Positions 25,095-33,515 of a stretch of 64,000 nucleotides of DNA are shown here, one piece after another; position 1 is the stretch's first letter; each line of letters begins with the position of its first letter. Location: positions 186,001 to 250,000 of the forward strand of contig NZ_JACVWU010000012.1 of the NCBI RefSeq assembly GCF_014596915.1, written 5' to 3'. Source of the stretch: Streptomyces sp. TRM68416. GTDB taxonomy: Bacteria; Actinomycetota; Actinomycetes; Streptomycetales; Streptomycetaceae. The translations under genes and the position numbers were made by a program. Under the pieces are notes generated by a model. The model was given only the letters and a program-made list of their open reading frames with translations. It had not been told where the DNA came from and searched no databases.

Positions 25095-25445
25095 GTCTCC
25101 GTGTCCCCCATAGCCCGTTGGCGCCGGCGATGTAGTCGTCGATCAGTTCTCGTTGATCGAAAGTGCTATTCCCGGCCAAGTCTGCCCCAGGGCACTGACA
25201 CGTCAAGCTCGGTGCCCGTTCCGTGACCGTACGCGAAAGAAGAGTCGCGCAAGCGTTACAGGGGTCGTACGGCCGGTACACAGAATTTGCACCACGGCCC
25301 GGCTTGCGGGTTTCATGGCCGCTCCCGTACCGGACCGGCCCCGGGTCCCGTCCCGGACCGGCGGCTTGCGCGGAGGCTGTAGCGTGGCCGACGGAGACCG
25401 TAACAACACCGCGCGCACCGCGGGCAGAAACGACGGCGAGGACCG
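25095..25445. other. 351-bp divergent promoter region of the two kinase genes
   Basis: No ORF here looks real on either strand. The left half is relatively AT-rich (25135-25270), with runs such as TTGATCGAAAGTGCTATTCC, and probably holds the promoter of the leftward kinase. TAGCGT at 25380-25385 is a possible -10 for the rightward kinase, but I see no convincing -35. Confidence 0.4.
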
Positions 25446-27017
25446 ATGGCACAGCAGCAGCGCGCTCAGGGCCCGTCCGACCCCGAGGCGACTGGCGGCG
25501 GTATGTCAGATGCGCCGGAGCTGTGGGGTAACGGCGGGCTGGTCGGCGACGGCCGATATCGGCTGACCCGCAGACTCGGCCGGGGCGGCATGGCCGAGGT
25601 GTTCGCCGCCGAGGACGTCCGTCTGGGGCGTACCGTCGCCGTCAAGCTGCTGCGCGCCGACCTCGCCGAGGACCCGGTCTCCAAGGCCCGTTTCACCCGC
25701 GAGGCCCAGTCGGTGGCCGGCCTCAACCACCACTCGATCGTCGCCGTGTACGACTCCGGCGAGGACGTCGTGGGCGGCCAGAGCGTGCCGTACATCGTGA
25801 TGGAGATCGTCGAGGGGCGGACCATCCGCGATCTGCTCCTCAACGCCGAGGCGCCGGGGCCCGAGCAGGCGCTGATCATCGTTTCCGGTGTGCTGGAGGC
25901 GCTGGCCTACTCGCACCAGCACGGCATCGTGCACCGGGACATCAAGCCGGCCAACGTCATCATCACGCACAACGGCGCCGTCAAGGTGATGGACTTCGGC
26001 ATCGCCCGCGCCCTGCACGGCGCGTCGACAACGATGACGCAGACCGGCATGGTCATGGGCACCCCGCAGTACCTCTCGCCCGAGCAGGCGCTCGGCAAGG
26101 CCGTCGACCACCGCTCCGACCTCTACGCGACCGGCTGCCTCCTCTACGAACTCCTCGCACTCAGGCCCCCGTTCACCGGCGAGACCCCGCTGTCGGTGGT
26201 CTACCAGCACGTCCAGGACATTCCGACGCCCCCGTCGGAGGCCTCCGACGCCTGCCCGCCGGAGCTCGACGGCCTCGTCATGCGCTCCCTGGCCAAGGAG
26301 CCGGACGACCGCTTCCAGACCGCCGAGGAGATGCGCGGCCTGGTCCAGTACGGCCTCCAGATGCTCTACGACCAGGGCGGCCACACCGGCACCTGGAACA
26401 CCGGCCCGGTCGACGTGCACGACAGCCGGAACACGCCCTCGGCGGGCTTCGCGCAGACGGCCGTGATGGGCCACCCCGGCGCGGACGCCTCCGGCACCAC
26501 GCAGATCCCGCAGCCGATCCTGCCCGGCCGCTACGGCGGCGGGGACGACGGCGGCTTCGAGGGGAACGGGAACAGGGGCAGCGGGCGCGGCAAGCTGTGG
26601 ATCCTCGCCGTCCTCGCGGTGATCGCCATCGCGGCGGGCGTCGCGCTGGCGCTGAACGGCGGCAACGGCAACAAGCCCGGCCCCGGGACCACGCAGTCGC
26701 CGACCGCCTCGGAGACCAAGGACGACAAGTCGGCCGACGCGACGCCGAGCGACGAGGCGACCGAGGAGGAGACCGGCTCCTCCACCGGCGACACCGGGCC
26801 GGGCGCGGGCGGGGGCTGGACGCCGTCGTACACGCCGTCGTACACGCCCTCGCCGTCGTTCACGGACGAGCCGACGACCGAGCCGACCGAGACGGAGACC
26901 GAGCCGACCGAGCCGACGGGCGATCCGAGCCAGACGGTGACCGAGCCGACCGAGCCGACGGGCGATCCGACCGGTGGCACCGTCGAGGGCGCGGGCGGCG
27001 AGGAAGGCGACGACTGA
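25446..27017 (+). CDS. Membrane Ser/Thr protein kinase without PASTA
   Basis: A 523-residue Hanks-type kinase. Gly loop LGRGGMAE (44-51), Lys67, HRD at 163-165, DFG at 183-185 and the TMTQTGMVMGTPQY activation segment are intact. A TM helix (LWILAVLAVIAIAAGVALAL) is followed by an extracellular Thr/Glu/Pro/Ser-rich tail with repeats of EPTEPTGDP, likely glycosylated or wall-spanning. It has no PASTA domain, unlike its divergent neighbour. Met20 is an alternative start; the ATG at 25446 has GAGG upstream. The kinase domain is close to that of the neighbour, so an old duplication is likely. Confidence 0.9.
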   Translation: MAQQQRAQGPSDPEATGGGMSDAPELWGNGGLVGDGRYRLTRRLGRGGMAEVFAAEDVRLGRTVAVKLLRADLAEDPVSKARFTREAQSVAGLNHHSIVAVYDSGEDVVGGQSVPYIVMEIVEGRTIRDLLLNAEAPGPEQALIIVSGVLEALAYSHQHGIVHRDIKPANVIITHNGAVKVMDFGIARALHGASTTMTQTGMVMGTPQYLSPEQALGKAVDHRSDLYATGCLLYELLALRPPFTGETPLSVVYQHVQDIPTPPSEASDACPPELDGLVMRSLAKEPDDRFQTAEEMRGLVQYGLQMLYDQGGHTGTWNTGPVDVHDSRNTPSAGFAQTAVMGHPGADASGTTQIPQPILPGRYGGGDDGGFEGNGNRGSGRGKLWILAVLAVIAIAAGVALALNGGNGNKPGPGTTQSPTASETKDDKSADATPSDEATEEETGSSTGDTGPGAGGGWTPSYTPSYTPSPSFTDEPTTEPTETETEPTEPTGDPSQTVTEPTEPTGDPTGGTVEGAGGEEGDD

Positions 27018-27031
27018 CGCCGGCCGAACCG

Positions 27032-27064
27032 ACAGCCTCCACGCGCACGCGTGGGGGCTGTTTT
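27032..27064 (+). terminator. Rho-independent terminator after the second kinase
   Basis: CAGCCTCCACGC and GCGTGGGGGCTG form a 12-bp stem (one mismatch, 4-nt loop), followed by TTTT. It lies between the kinase gene and the convergent phosphotransferase gene. Confidence 0.8.
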
Positions 27065-27071
27065 CGTATCG

Positions 27072-28094
27072 TCAGCCCGCGAACGCCTCGCACACCTCCT
27101 CGTACGCCCCCGTCCACCACACCACCAGCGCCGAAGCCGCCGGGAACTGGGAGTCCGCGCGCGTGTCGCCGCGCTCGTAGTGCCAGCGCAGCATCCAGAA
27201 GTCGTTCAGGCGCTCCCACCACACGCGGTGCACGGCCGCCGCGAGCTCGGACGGGCTGGCGCCCGCGGTGCGCCGGTACGCGCGCGCGTAGGCCCGCACC
27301 TTCGGCAGGTCGAGGGTGCCGACGGGGCGTACGAAGAAGATCGCCGCGGCGCGTACGGCCTCCTCCGCGCGCGGCTGGACGCCGAGCCGGTCCCAGTCGA
27401 CGATCGCGGCGGGCGCGTCGCCCCGGTAGAGCAGGTTGAACGGGTGGAAGTCGCCGTGCACCCAGCCGACCGGGCCGCCGTGCGGCGGGCGCCGGCCGGC
27501 GTGCCGTTCCAGCAGGGTGCGGCGTTCCAGGAGGCGGTGGCGGGCCAGCGCGTCGAAGGGGTCGGCGGGGCGGTGCCGGCCCACGCGCGCGAGCAGGTCC
27601 GTGATGAGGGCGAAGGTGTCGGCGGGGTCGGCGCTCGCGGCGGGCGCCCGCCCGTCCGGCGGCATCACACGCTCCAGACCGGCGTGCACGGCCCCCAGCA
27701 GGGCGCCCAGCCTGGTGCACTGCTCCGGGGTGAGCTGGCCGCCGTGCCGGTGCCTGCCGTCGATCCACGGGTGCAGGGCGTAGGCGTGGCCGCCGACGAC
27801 GGCGACCGTGCGGCCGTCGCGGCCGGACAGCGGCGGCGCCACCGGGACGCCCAGGTCGGCCAGGCGCCGGGTGGCCCGGTGCTGGCGGGCGATGGCGGCC
27901 GGGTCGGCGGTCTCGGGGTCGAAGTGCTGCTTGAGGAAGTAGCGGCCGCGGGTGGTGCGCAGCCGGTAGCCGCGGTTGAGCAGCCCCTGGTCGACGGGTT
28001 CGCAGGTGACGGCGTGGCCGGCGGCGTACCGGCTCAGGAGGGCGCCCAGCGGGGGCGCGTGAGGCACAGGGGGTGGTACACAAGGGCGCGGCAC
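27072..28094 (-). CDS. Aminoglycoside phosphotransferase family protein
   Basis: A 340-residue APH/choline-kinase-like protein. GWVHGDFHPFNLLY gives the catalytic HxDxxxxN motif and AAIVDWDRL the metal-binding Asp. The N-terminal lobe has RYFLKQHF-like nucleotide contacts. It may phosphorylate a small molecule; a resistance role cannot be claimed, because many core-genome members act in metabolism (homoserine, methylthioribose or choline kinases). Single gene, convergent with the kinase. Confidence 0.82.
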   Translation of the reverse strand: MPRPCVPPPVPHAPPLGALLSRYAAGHAVTCEPVDQGLLNRGYRLRTTRGRYFLKQHFDPETADPAAIARQHRATRRLADLGVPVAPPLSGRDGRTVAVVGGHAYALHPWIDGRHRHGGQLTPEQCTRLGALLGAVHAGLERVMPPDGRAPAASADPADTFALITDLLARVGRHRPADPFDALARHRLLERRTLLERHAGRRPPHGGPVGWVHGDFHPFNLLYRGDAPAAIVDWDRLGVQPRAEEAVRAAAIFFVRPVGTLDLPKVRAYARAYRRTAGASPSELAAAVHRVWWERLNDFWMLRWHYERGDTRADSQFPAASALVVWWTGAYEEVCEAFAG

Positions 28095-28169
28095 GCGCCA
28101 GATGCTAGGGCACGGGATGAGCCGGTGAGCTGGGCGTTGTCACAGAACGTCGTTGGCGGTCGCTTTCGG

Positions 28170-28601
28170 TCACGGGGTGCTCGCGAAGTGGCGTTCCAGG
28201 CCATCCGGGCCGGTGTCGGTCGAGTGGACGGTTCCGAACCGCGGCCGGAGGCTCAAATAGACGGGCTCGAAGGGCTCGCCGTCCACCAGGAGGGGTGCCG
28301 GGCCGAAGCGCTCCAGCTCGGCGGCGGTCGGCTCGTGCGCTGCGCACTCGCCCACGACCTGGACCGACCACAGGGACTCGCCCGGCCGGGCCGAGCCCAG
28401 GTTGTCGGAGCCGTAGGCCACGACACCGCCGGCGCACGCCCGGTGGTAGCCACAGCTCCCCGGCATGCGCAGCAGGACGCGGCCCTCGCTCACGATGTGC
28501 CGCGCGAAGGCGAGGAAGGGCAGGGCGCGCATGCTGGTGGCGATCCGGCCGTAGTCGGTGCGGCTCAGCAGGTCGACCGCGCGCTGTTCGGCAGTGGGCA
28601 T
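28170..28601 (-). CDS. Pyridoxamine 5'-phosphate oxidase family protein
   Basis: A 143-residue split-barrel flavin-binding protein. GRIATSMRALPFLAFARHIV and VAYGSDN fit the PPOX family of FMN or F420 binders, and WSVQVVGECA is the dimer strand. Proteins of this size next to response regulators often appear in actinobacterial dormancy-type regulons, but no catalytic role can be assigned. The ATG at 28601 is chosen; the longer frame upstream runs into repeat DNA. Confidence 0.8.
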   Translation of the reverse strand: MPTAEQRAVDLLSRTDYGRIATSMRALPFLAFARHIVSEGRVLLRMPGSCGYHRACAGGVVAYGSDNLGSARPGESLWSVQVVGECAAHEPTAAELERFGPAPLLVDGEPFEPVYLSLRPRFGTVHSTDTGPDGLERHFASTP

Positions 28602-28684
28602 GCACCCACTGTGCGTGGGCGACGACACACGGAACAGGGTCGTAAGTCCTGAGCGCCGAAGGGCTCTGCCGGGTCGGCAGCACC

Positions 28685-28850
28685 CTGAAGGGGCGCGGGG
28701 CTGTGTCGGCGTGTGCGGCTCCGCCTGCTGGGCCGGGGGCTGTGTCGGTGTGCGGCTCCGTCTGCCGGGCCGCGGAGCTGCGTCGATATGCGGCTCCGCC
28801 GCGATGGGGGCGCGGCCGGCCACGACGGTGCCGCGGACGACCGCACCCCG
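28685..28850. repeat. Dispersed GGCTGTGTCGG-TGCGGCTCCG element, three units
   Basis: Three diverged units of about 36-40 bp share GCTGYGTCGRYRTGCGGCTC and end in GGGGGCGCGGCCGGCCACGA. It begins with GGGGCGCGGGGCTGTGTCGG, the longer form of the element seen at 1444, 7097 and 41834. It occupies most of the 279-bp gap between the PPOX and response-regulator genes, where I see no gene. Confidence 0.65.
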
Positions 28851-28880
28851 TCGCGCATCGCGGTACTCCCAGCGGAGCGC

Positions 28881-29558
28881 CTACCGTTTCTCCGCCTGCA
28901 TGCGCGCGACATACGCCGCCGCCTGCGAACGTCGCTGCATGCCGAGCTTGGCCAGCAGATTCGACACGTAGTTCTTGATTGTCTTTTCGGCCAGATGGAG
29001 TTCCTCGCCGATCTGCCGGTTGGTGAGCCCCTCGCCGATCAGGTCCAGGATCCGGCGCTCCTGCTCGGTGAGGTGCGCGAGCCTGTCGTCGGCCCGCGCG
29101 GTGCCCCCGTCCCGCAGCCGCTCCAGCACGCGCGCGGTCGCCACCGGGTCCAGCAGGGACTTCCCGGCCGCCACGTCCCGTACGGCGTCCAGCAGCTCAT
29201 GGCCCCGGATGGCCTTGAGGACGTATCCGGAGGCGCCAGCCATGATCGCCTCGAAGAGGGCCTCGTCGTCGGCGAACGACGTCAGCATCAGGCACTTCAC
29301 CGACTCGTCCCGCGAGCGGATCTCCCGGCACACCTCGACGCCGCTGCCGTCCGGGAGGCGGACGTCGAGCACCGCCACGTCGGGCCGGACGGCCGGAATC
29401 CGGGCCAGCGCGTGGTCCGCCGTACCGGCCTCGCCGACCACCTCGATGTCGTCCTCGCCCGAGAGCAGCTCGTGGACGCCGCGCCGGACCACTTCATGGT
29501 CGTCGAGGAGAAATACCCGGATTTTTCCTTCTTCGCGCACGGGGTAAGTCAAACACAC
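28881..29558 (-). CDS. NarL/LuxR-type response regulator
   Basis: A 225-residue regulator: receiver domain with acidic pair Asp19-Asp20 (FLLDDHEVV), phospho-acceptor Asp65 (VAVLDVRLP) and conserved Lys (GYVLKAI), then a LuxR-type HTH (LTEQERRILDLIGEGLTNRQ then IGEELHLAEKTIKNYVSNLL). It resembles DevR/DosR-like regulators. No histidine kinase is adjacent, so it is an orphan here. The GTG at 29558 has GGAAG 5 nt upstream; GTG at 29540 is the alternative. Confidence 0.9.
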   Translation of the reverse strand: MCLTYPVREEGKIRVFLLDDHEVVRRGVHELLSGEDDIEVVGEAGTADHALARIPAVRPDVAVLDVRLPDGSGVEVCREIRSRDESVKCLMLTSFADDEALFEAIMAGASGYVLKAIRGHELLDAVRDVAAGKSLLDPVATARVLERLRDGGTARADDRLAHLTEQERRILDLIGEGLTNRQIGEELHLAEKTIKNYVSNLLAKLGMQRRSQAAAYVARMQAEKR

Positions 29559-29643
29559 AAAGTCTTCCGGTGAGCCGGGTGCGCGGGATAACGTGCCGTT
29601 GCTCCGGCCTCCTGCAAGGCTGTGACCAGCACCCTTCGAGTAC

Positions 29644-29679
29644 TGCGCGATTTACTTGGAAATCCAAGCAAAATCGCAG
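29644..29679. promoter_or_regulatory. AT-rich dyad before the second bkd operon
   Basis: CTTGGA (29655-29660), AA, TCCAAG (29663-29668) is a perfect palindrome. Imperfect outer arms (TGCGCGATTT against AAAATCGCA) extend it to about 36 bp. It lies 200 bp before the E1 alpha GTG in the 305-bp divergent gap, which is otherwise without genes. An Lrp-type regulator such as BkdR is one candidate. Confidence 0.45.
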
Positions 29680-29863
29680 GTCAAATGGGGTTTCACAGAA
29701 ATGTGGAGCACTGGGTAACGTGAGGATTGCAGGGCGCTCGCCGGGGCACCTGTCACGCCTGTTCCGGCCGAGTGACACCCACCCCGTGCACGGGTGTCGG
29801 ACCAGGTGGAGCCGCACTGGTTGTCCCGGCAACCCCGGGGACCGGACCGACGGAGGAGCACAC

Positions 29864-31018
29864 GTGACCGTGGAGAGCACTGCCGCGCGCAAGCCGCGAC
29901 GCAGCGCCGGGACCAAGAAGTCCCCGAGCACCGCCAGCAAGCCCGAACTGGTTCAACTGCTGACGCCGGAAGGCAAGCGCGTCAAGAACGCCCAGTACGA
30001 CAAGTACGTCGCCGGCATCACCCCCGAAGAGCTCCGCGGCCTGTATCGCGACATGGTGCTCACCCGGCGCTTCGACGCCGAGGCCACCTCCCTGCAGCGC
30101 CAGGGAGAGCTGGGCCTGTGGGCCTCGCTGCTCGGCCAGGAGGCCGCCCAGATCGGCTCCGGCCGCGCCACCCGCGAGGACGACTACGTCTTCCCGACCT
30201 ACCGCGAGCACGGCGTCGCCTGGTGCCGTGGCGTGGACCCGACGAACCTGCTCGGCATGTTCCGCGGCGTGAACAACGGCGGCTGGGACCCGAACGGCAA
30301 CAACTTCCACCTCTACACGATCGTCATCGGCTCCCAGGCGCTGCACGCCACCGGGTACGCGATGGGCGTCGCCAAGGACGGCGCGGACAGCGCGGTGGTC
30401 GCCTACTTCGGCGACGGCGCCTCCAGCCAGGGCGATGTCAGCGAGGCCTTCAACTTCGCGGCCGTCTACAACGCGCCGGTGGTGTTCTTCTGCCAGAACA
30501 ACCAGTGGGCGATCTCCGAGTCCAACGAGAAGCAGACCCGCGTGCCGCTCTACCAGCGCGCCCAGGGCTTCGGCTTCCCCGGCGTCCGCGTCGACGGCAA
30601 CGACGTACTGGCCTCCCTCGCGGTCACCCGGTGGGCGCTGGAGCGCGCCCGGCGCGGTGAGGGACCGGCGCTGATCGAGGCGTGGACGTACCGCATGGGC
30701 GCCCACACCACCTCCGACGACCCCACCCGCTACCGCCACGACGACGAGCGCCAGGCCTGGGAGGCCAAGGACCCGATCCTGCGCCTTCGCCGCTTCCTGG
30801 AGAGCTCAAACCACGCGGACGAGGGATTTTTCGCGGAACTCGAGGACGAGAGCGAGGCGTTGGGCAAACGAGTGCGCGACGCGGTCCGCGCCATGCCGGA
30901 CCCGGACCACTTCGCCATCTTCGAGAACGTGTACGCGGACGGGCACGCGCTCGTCGACGAGGAGCGAGCCCAGTTCGCCGCCTACCAGGCGTCGTTCGCG
31001 GACGGAATGGGGGCCTGA
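29864..31018 (+). CDS. bkdA: 2-oxo acid (branched-chain) dehydrogenase E1 alpha, copy 2
   Basis: A 384-residue ThDP-dependent E1 alpha: GDGASSQGD (183-191) to QNN (211-213), then GAHTTSDDPTRYR. It is a paralogue of the 12 kb copy but differs clearly, with a basic N-terminal extension (ARKPRRSAGTKKSPSTASK). With E1 beta it feeds acyl groups to its own E2. The GTG at 29864 has GGAGGAG 6 nt upstream, while the open frame extends to 29570. It probably supplies branched starter units for fatty acids and polyketides. Confidence 0.88.
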   Translation: MTVESTAARKPRRSAGTKKSPSTASKPELVQLLTPEGKRVKNAQYDKYVAGITPEELRGLYRDMVLTRRFDAEATSLQRQGELGLWASLLGQEAAQIGSGRATREDDYVFPTYREHGVAWCRGVDPTNLLGMFRGVNNGGWDPNGNNFHLYTIVIGSQALHATGYAMGVAKDGADSAVVAYFGDGASSQGDVSEAFNFAAVYNAPVVFFCQNNQWAISESNEKQTRVPLYQRAQGFGFPGVRVDGNDVLASLAVTRWALERARRGEGPALIEAWTYRMGAHTTSDDPTRYRHDDERQAWEAKDPILRLRRFLESSNHADEGFFAELEDESEALGKRVRDAVRAMPDPDHFAIFENVYADGHALVDEERAQFAAYQASFADGMGA

Positions 31019-31020
31019 TC

Positions 31021-32001
31021 ATGGCAGCGGAAAAGATGGCTCTGGCCAAGGCGATCAACGAGTCGCTGCGCCGCGCGCTGGAGGCGGACCCCAAGGTCCT
31101 CGTCATGGGCGAGGACGTCGGCAAGCTCGGCGGCGTGTTCCGGGTGACGGACGGCCTGCAGAAGGACTTCGGCGAGGAGCGGGTCATCGACACCCCGCTC
31201 GCCGAGTCCGGCATCGTCGGCACCGCCATCGGGCTCGCCCTGCGCGGCTACCGCCCGGTGGTGGAGATCCAGTTCGACGGTTTCGTCTTCCCGGCGTACG
31301 ACCAGATCGTCACGCAGCTCGCGAAGATGCACGCCCGCTCGCTGGGCAAGGTGAAGCTCCCGGTCGTCGTGCGCATTCCCTACGGCGGCGGCATCGGCGC
31401 CGTCGAGCACCACTCGGAGTCCCCCGAGTCGCTGTTCGCGCACGTGGCGGGCCTGAAGGTGGTCACGCCCGCGAACGCCTCGGACGCCTACTGGATGATG
31501 CAGCAGGCCATCCAGAGCGACGACCCGGTGATCTTCTTCGAGCCCAAGCGGCGCTACTGGGACAAGGCCGAGGTCAACACCGAGGCGATCCCCGGCCCGC
31601 TGCACAAGGCCCAGGTCGTCCGCGAGGGCACCGACCTGACCCTGGCCGCGTACGGCCCGATGGTGAAGACCTGCCTGGAGGTCGCCGCGGCGGCCGCCGA
31701 GGAGGGCAGGTCCCTGGAGGTCCTGGACCTGCGCTCGGTCTCCCCGATGGACTTCGACGCCATCCAGGCCTCGGTCGAGAAGACCCGCCGCCTGGTCGTG
31801 GTCCACGAGGCGCCGGTGTTCTTCGGCTCGGGCGCGGAGATCGCCGCCCGGATCACGGAGCGCTGCTTCTACCACCTGGAGGCCCCGGTGCTGAGGGTCG
31901 GCGGCTACCACGCCCCGTATCCGCCGGCGCGTCTGGAGGAGGAGTACCTGCCGGGCCTGGACCGGGTACTCGACGCCGTCGACCGCTCGCTGGCGTACTG
32001 A
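31021..32001 (+). CDS. bkdB: 2-oxo acid dehydrogenase E1 beta, copy 2
   Basis: A 326-residue E1 beta subunit with VMGEDVGKLGGVFRVTDGLQ, RIPYGGGIGAVEHHS, FFEPKRRYW and the C-terminal PPARLEEEYLPGLDR. It begins 2 bp after the E1 alpha stop and pairs with that subunit to complete the ThDP site. All hallmark segments of the family are intact. Confidence 0.9.
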   Translation: MAAEKMALAKAINESLRRALEADPKVLVMGEDVGKLGGVFRVTDGLQKDFGEERVIDTPLAESGIVGTAIGLALRGYRPVVEIQFDGFVFPAYDQIVTQLAKMHARSLGKVKLPVVVRIPYGGGIGAVEHHSESPESLFAHVAGLKVVTPANASDAYWMMQQAIQSDDPVIFFEPKRRYWDKAEVNTEAIPGPLHKAQVVREGTDLTLAAYGPMVKTCLEVAAAAAEEGRSLEVLDLRSVSPMDFDAIQASVEKTRRLVVVHEAPVFFGSGAEIAARITERCFYHLEAPVLRVGGYHAPYPPARLEEEYLPGLDRVLDAVDRSLAY

Positions 32002-32011
32002 GGAGAGGGTC

Positions 32012-33442
32012 GTGACGACGATGACGGAAGCGTCCGTACGCGAGTTCAAGATGCCCGACGTGGGCGAGGGGCTCACCGAGGCGGAGATCCTCAAGTGGTA
32101 CGTCCAGGTCGGTGACACGGTCACCGACGGACAGGTGGTGTGCGAGGTGGAGACGGCCAAGGCGGCCGTCGAACTGCCCATCCCGTACGACGGCGTGGTG
32201 CGCGAGCTGCACTTCCCCGAGGGCACCACGGTCGACGTGGGTACGGCCATCATCGCGGTCGACGTGAGCGGCGGCGCCGCCCCCGCAGAGACGCCGGCCC
32301 CGGCACCCGCACCGGCCGCCGCCGAGGAGGACGAGGACAAGCCCCAGGGCCGTCAGCCGGTCCTCGTCGGCTACGGCGTCGCCGCGTCCTCCACCAAGCG
32401 CCGCCCGCGCAAGGGCCCCACGGTCCCGGTGCAGGAGGCGTCGGCCGCGATCCAGGCCGTCCAGACCGAGCTGAACGGCCACAGCCCCGCGCCCACCCCC
32501 ACCCCCACCCCCACCCCCGCCCCCGTCAAGGAGCGCCCGCTGGCCAAGCCGCCGGTGCGCAAGCTGGCCAAGGACCTCGGCGTGGACCTGACGACGGTGG
32601 TTCCGTCCGGCCCGGACGGCATCATCACGCGCGAGGACGTACACGCGGCGGTGACGGCGACTCCGGCACCCGAGCCGGTCGTAGAAGCGCCCGCGCCGGC
32701 CCAGGCCCCGGCCCCGGCGCCGGTGGCGACGTACGACACCTCCCGTGAGACCCGCATCCCGGTCAAGGGCGTCCGCAAGGCGACCGCCGCGGCGATGGTG
32801 GGCTCGGCGTTCACCGCGCCGCACGTCACGGAGTTCGTGACGGTCGACGTCACCCGCACGATGAAGCTGGTCGAGGAGCTCAAGCAGGACAAGGCGATGC
32901 AGGGCCTGCGGGTCAACCCGCTGCTGCTGATCGCCAAGGCCCTGCTGGTGGCGATCAAGCGCAACCCGGAGGTCAACGCCTCCTGGGACGAGGCGAACCA
33001 GGAGATCGTCCTCAAGCGCTACGTCAACCTGGGCATCGCCGCGGCCACCCCGCGCGGCCTGATCGTGCCGAACATCAAGGACGCGCACGACAAGACCCTG
33101 CCCCAACTGGCGGAGGCCCTCGGCGAGCTGGTGTCGACGGCGCGGGACGGCAAGACGTCCCCGGCGGCCATGCAGGGCGGCACCATCACCATCACCAACG
33201 TCGGTGTCTTCGGCGTCGACACCGGCACGCCCATCCTCAACCCGGGCGAGTCCGCGATCCTCGCGGTCGGCGCGATCAAGCTCCAGCCGTGGGTCCACAA
33301 GGGCAAGGTCAAGCCCCGCCAGGTGACCACCCTGGCCCTCTCCTTCGACCACCGTCTGGTGGACGGGGAGTTGGGCTCGAAGGTACTGGCGGACGTCGCG
33401 GCGATCCTGGAACAGCCGAAGCGGCTGATTACGTGGGCGTGA
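32012..33442 (+). CDS. bkdC: Dihydrolipoamide acyltransferase E2, copy 2
   Basis: A 476-residue E2: lipoyl domain with Lys50 (VETAKAAVELP), a Pro/Thr/Ala linker (PTPTPTPTPAP), a peripheral-subunit-binding domain (PPVRKLAKDLGVDLTTV) and a catalytic domain with FDHRLVDG near the C-terminus. GAGGAGAGG precedes the GTG at 32012. It is followed by a strong terminator, so the operon ends without an E3 gene. The linker differs fully from that of copy 1, so the clusters are old paralogues rather than a recent duplication. Confidence 0.9.
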   Translation: MTTMTEASVREFKMPDVGEGLTEAEILKWYVQVGDTVTDGQVVCEVETAKAAVELPIPYDGVVRELHFPEGTTVDVGTAIIAVDVSGGAAPAETPAPAPAPAAAEEDEDKPQGRQPVLVGYGVAASSTKRRPRKGPTVPVQEASAAIQAVQTELNGHSPAPTPTPTPTPAPVKERPLAKPPVRKLAKDLGVDLTTVVPSGPDGIITREDVHAAVTATPAPEPVVEAPAPAQAPAPAPVATYDTSRETRIPVKGVRKATAAAMVGSAFTAPHVTEFVTVDVTRTMKLVEELKQDKAMQGLRVNPLLLIAKALLVAIKRNPEVNASWDEANQEIVLKRYVNLGIAAATPRGLIVPNIKDAHDKTLPQLAEALGELVSTARDGKTSPAAMQGGTITITNVGVFGVDTGTPILNPGESAILAVGAIKLQPWVHKGKVKPRQVTTLALSFDHRLVDGELGSKVLADVAAILEQPKRLITWA

Positions 33443-33459
33443 CGGTATAGGTTGAAATC

Positions 33460-33500
33460 TGAAGGGACGGCCGCAACTGAAGCTTGCGGCCGCCCCTTCA
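33460..33500. terminator. Bidirectional terminator between bkd operon 2 and the BRO gene
   Basis: TGAAGGGACGGCCGCA (33460-33475) and TGCGGCCGCCCCTTCA (33485-33500) form a 16-bp stem with one mismatch and a 9-nt loop. It serves the rightward E2 and the leftward BRO-N gene. Confidence 0.8.
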
Positions 33501-33515
33501 GCTATTCGTGCGGCG

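Noticed and set aside
27072-28094. Antibiotic resistance call for the APH-family gene
   Set aside because: The fold motif alone does not show a drug substrate, and many actinobacterial core-genome members are metabolic kinases. No resistance claim is made.
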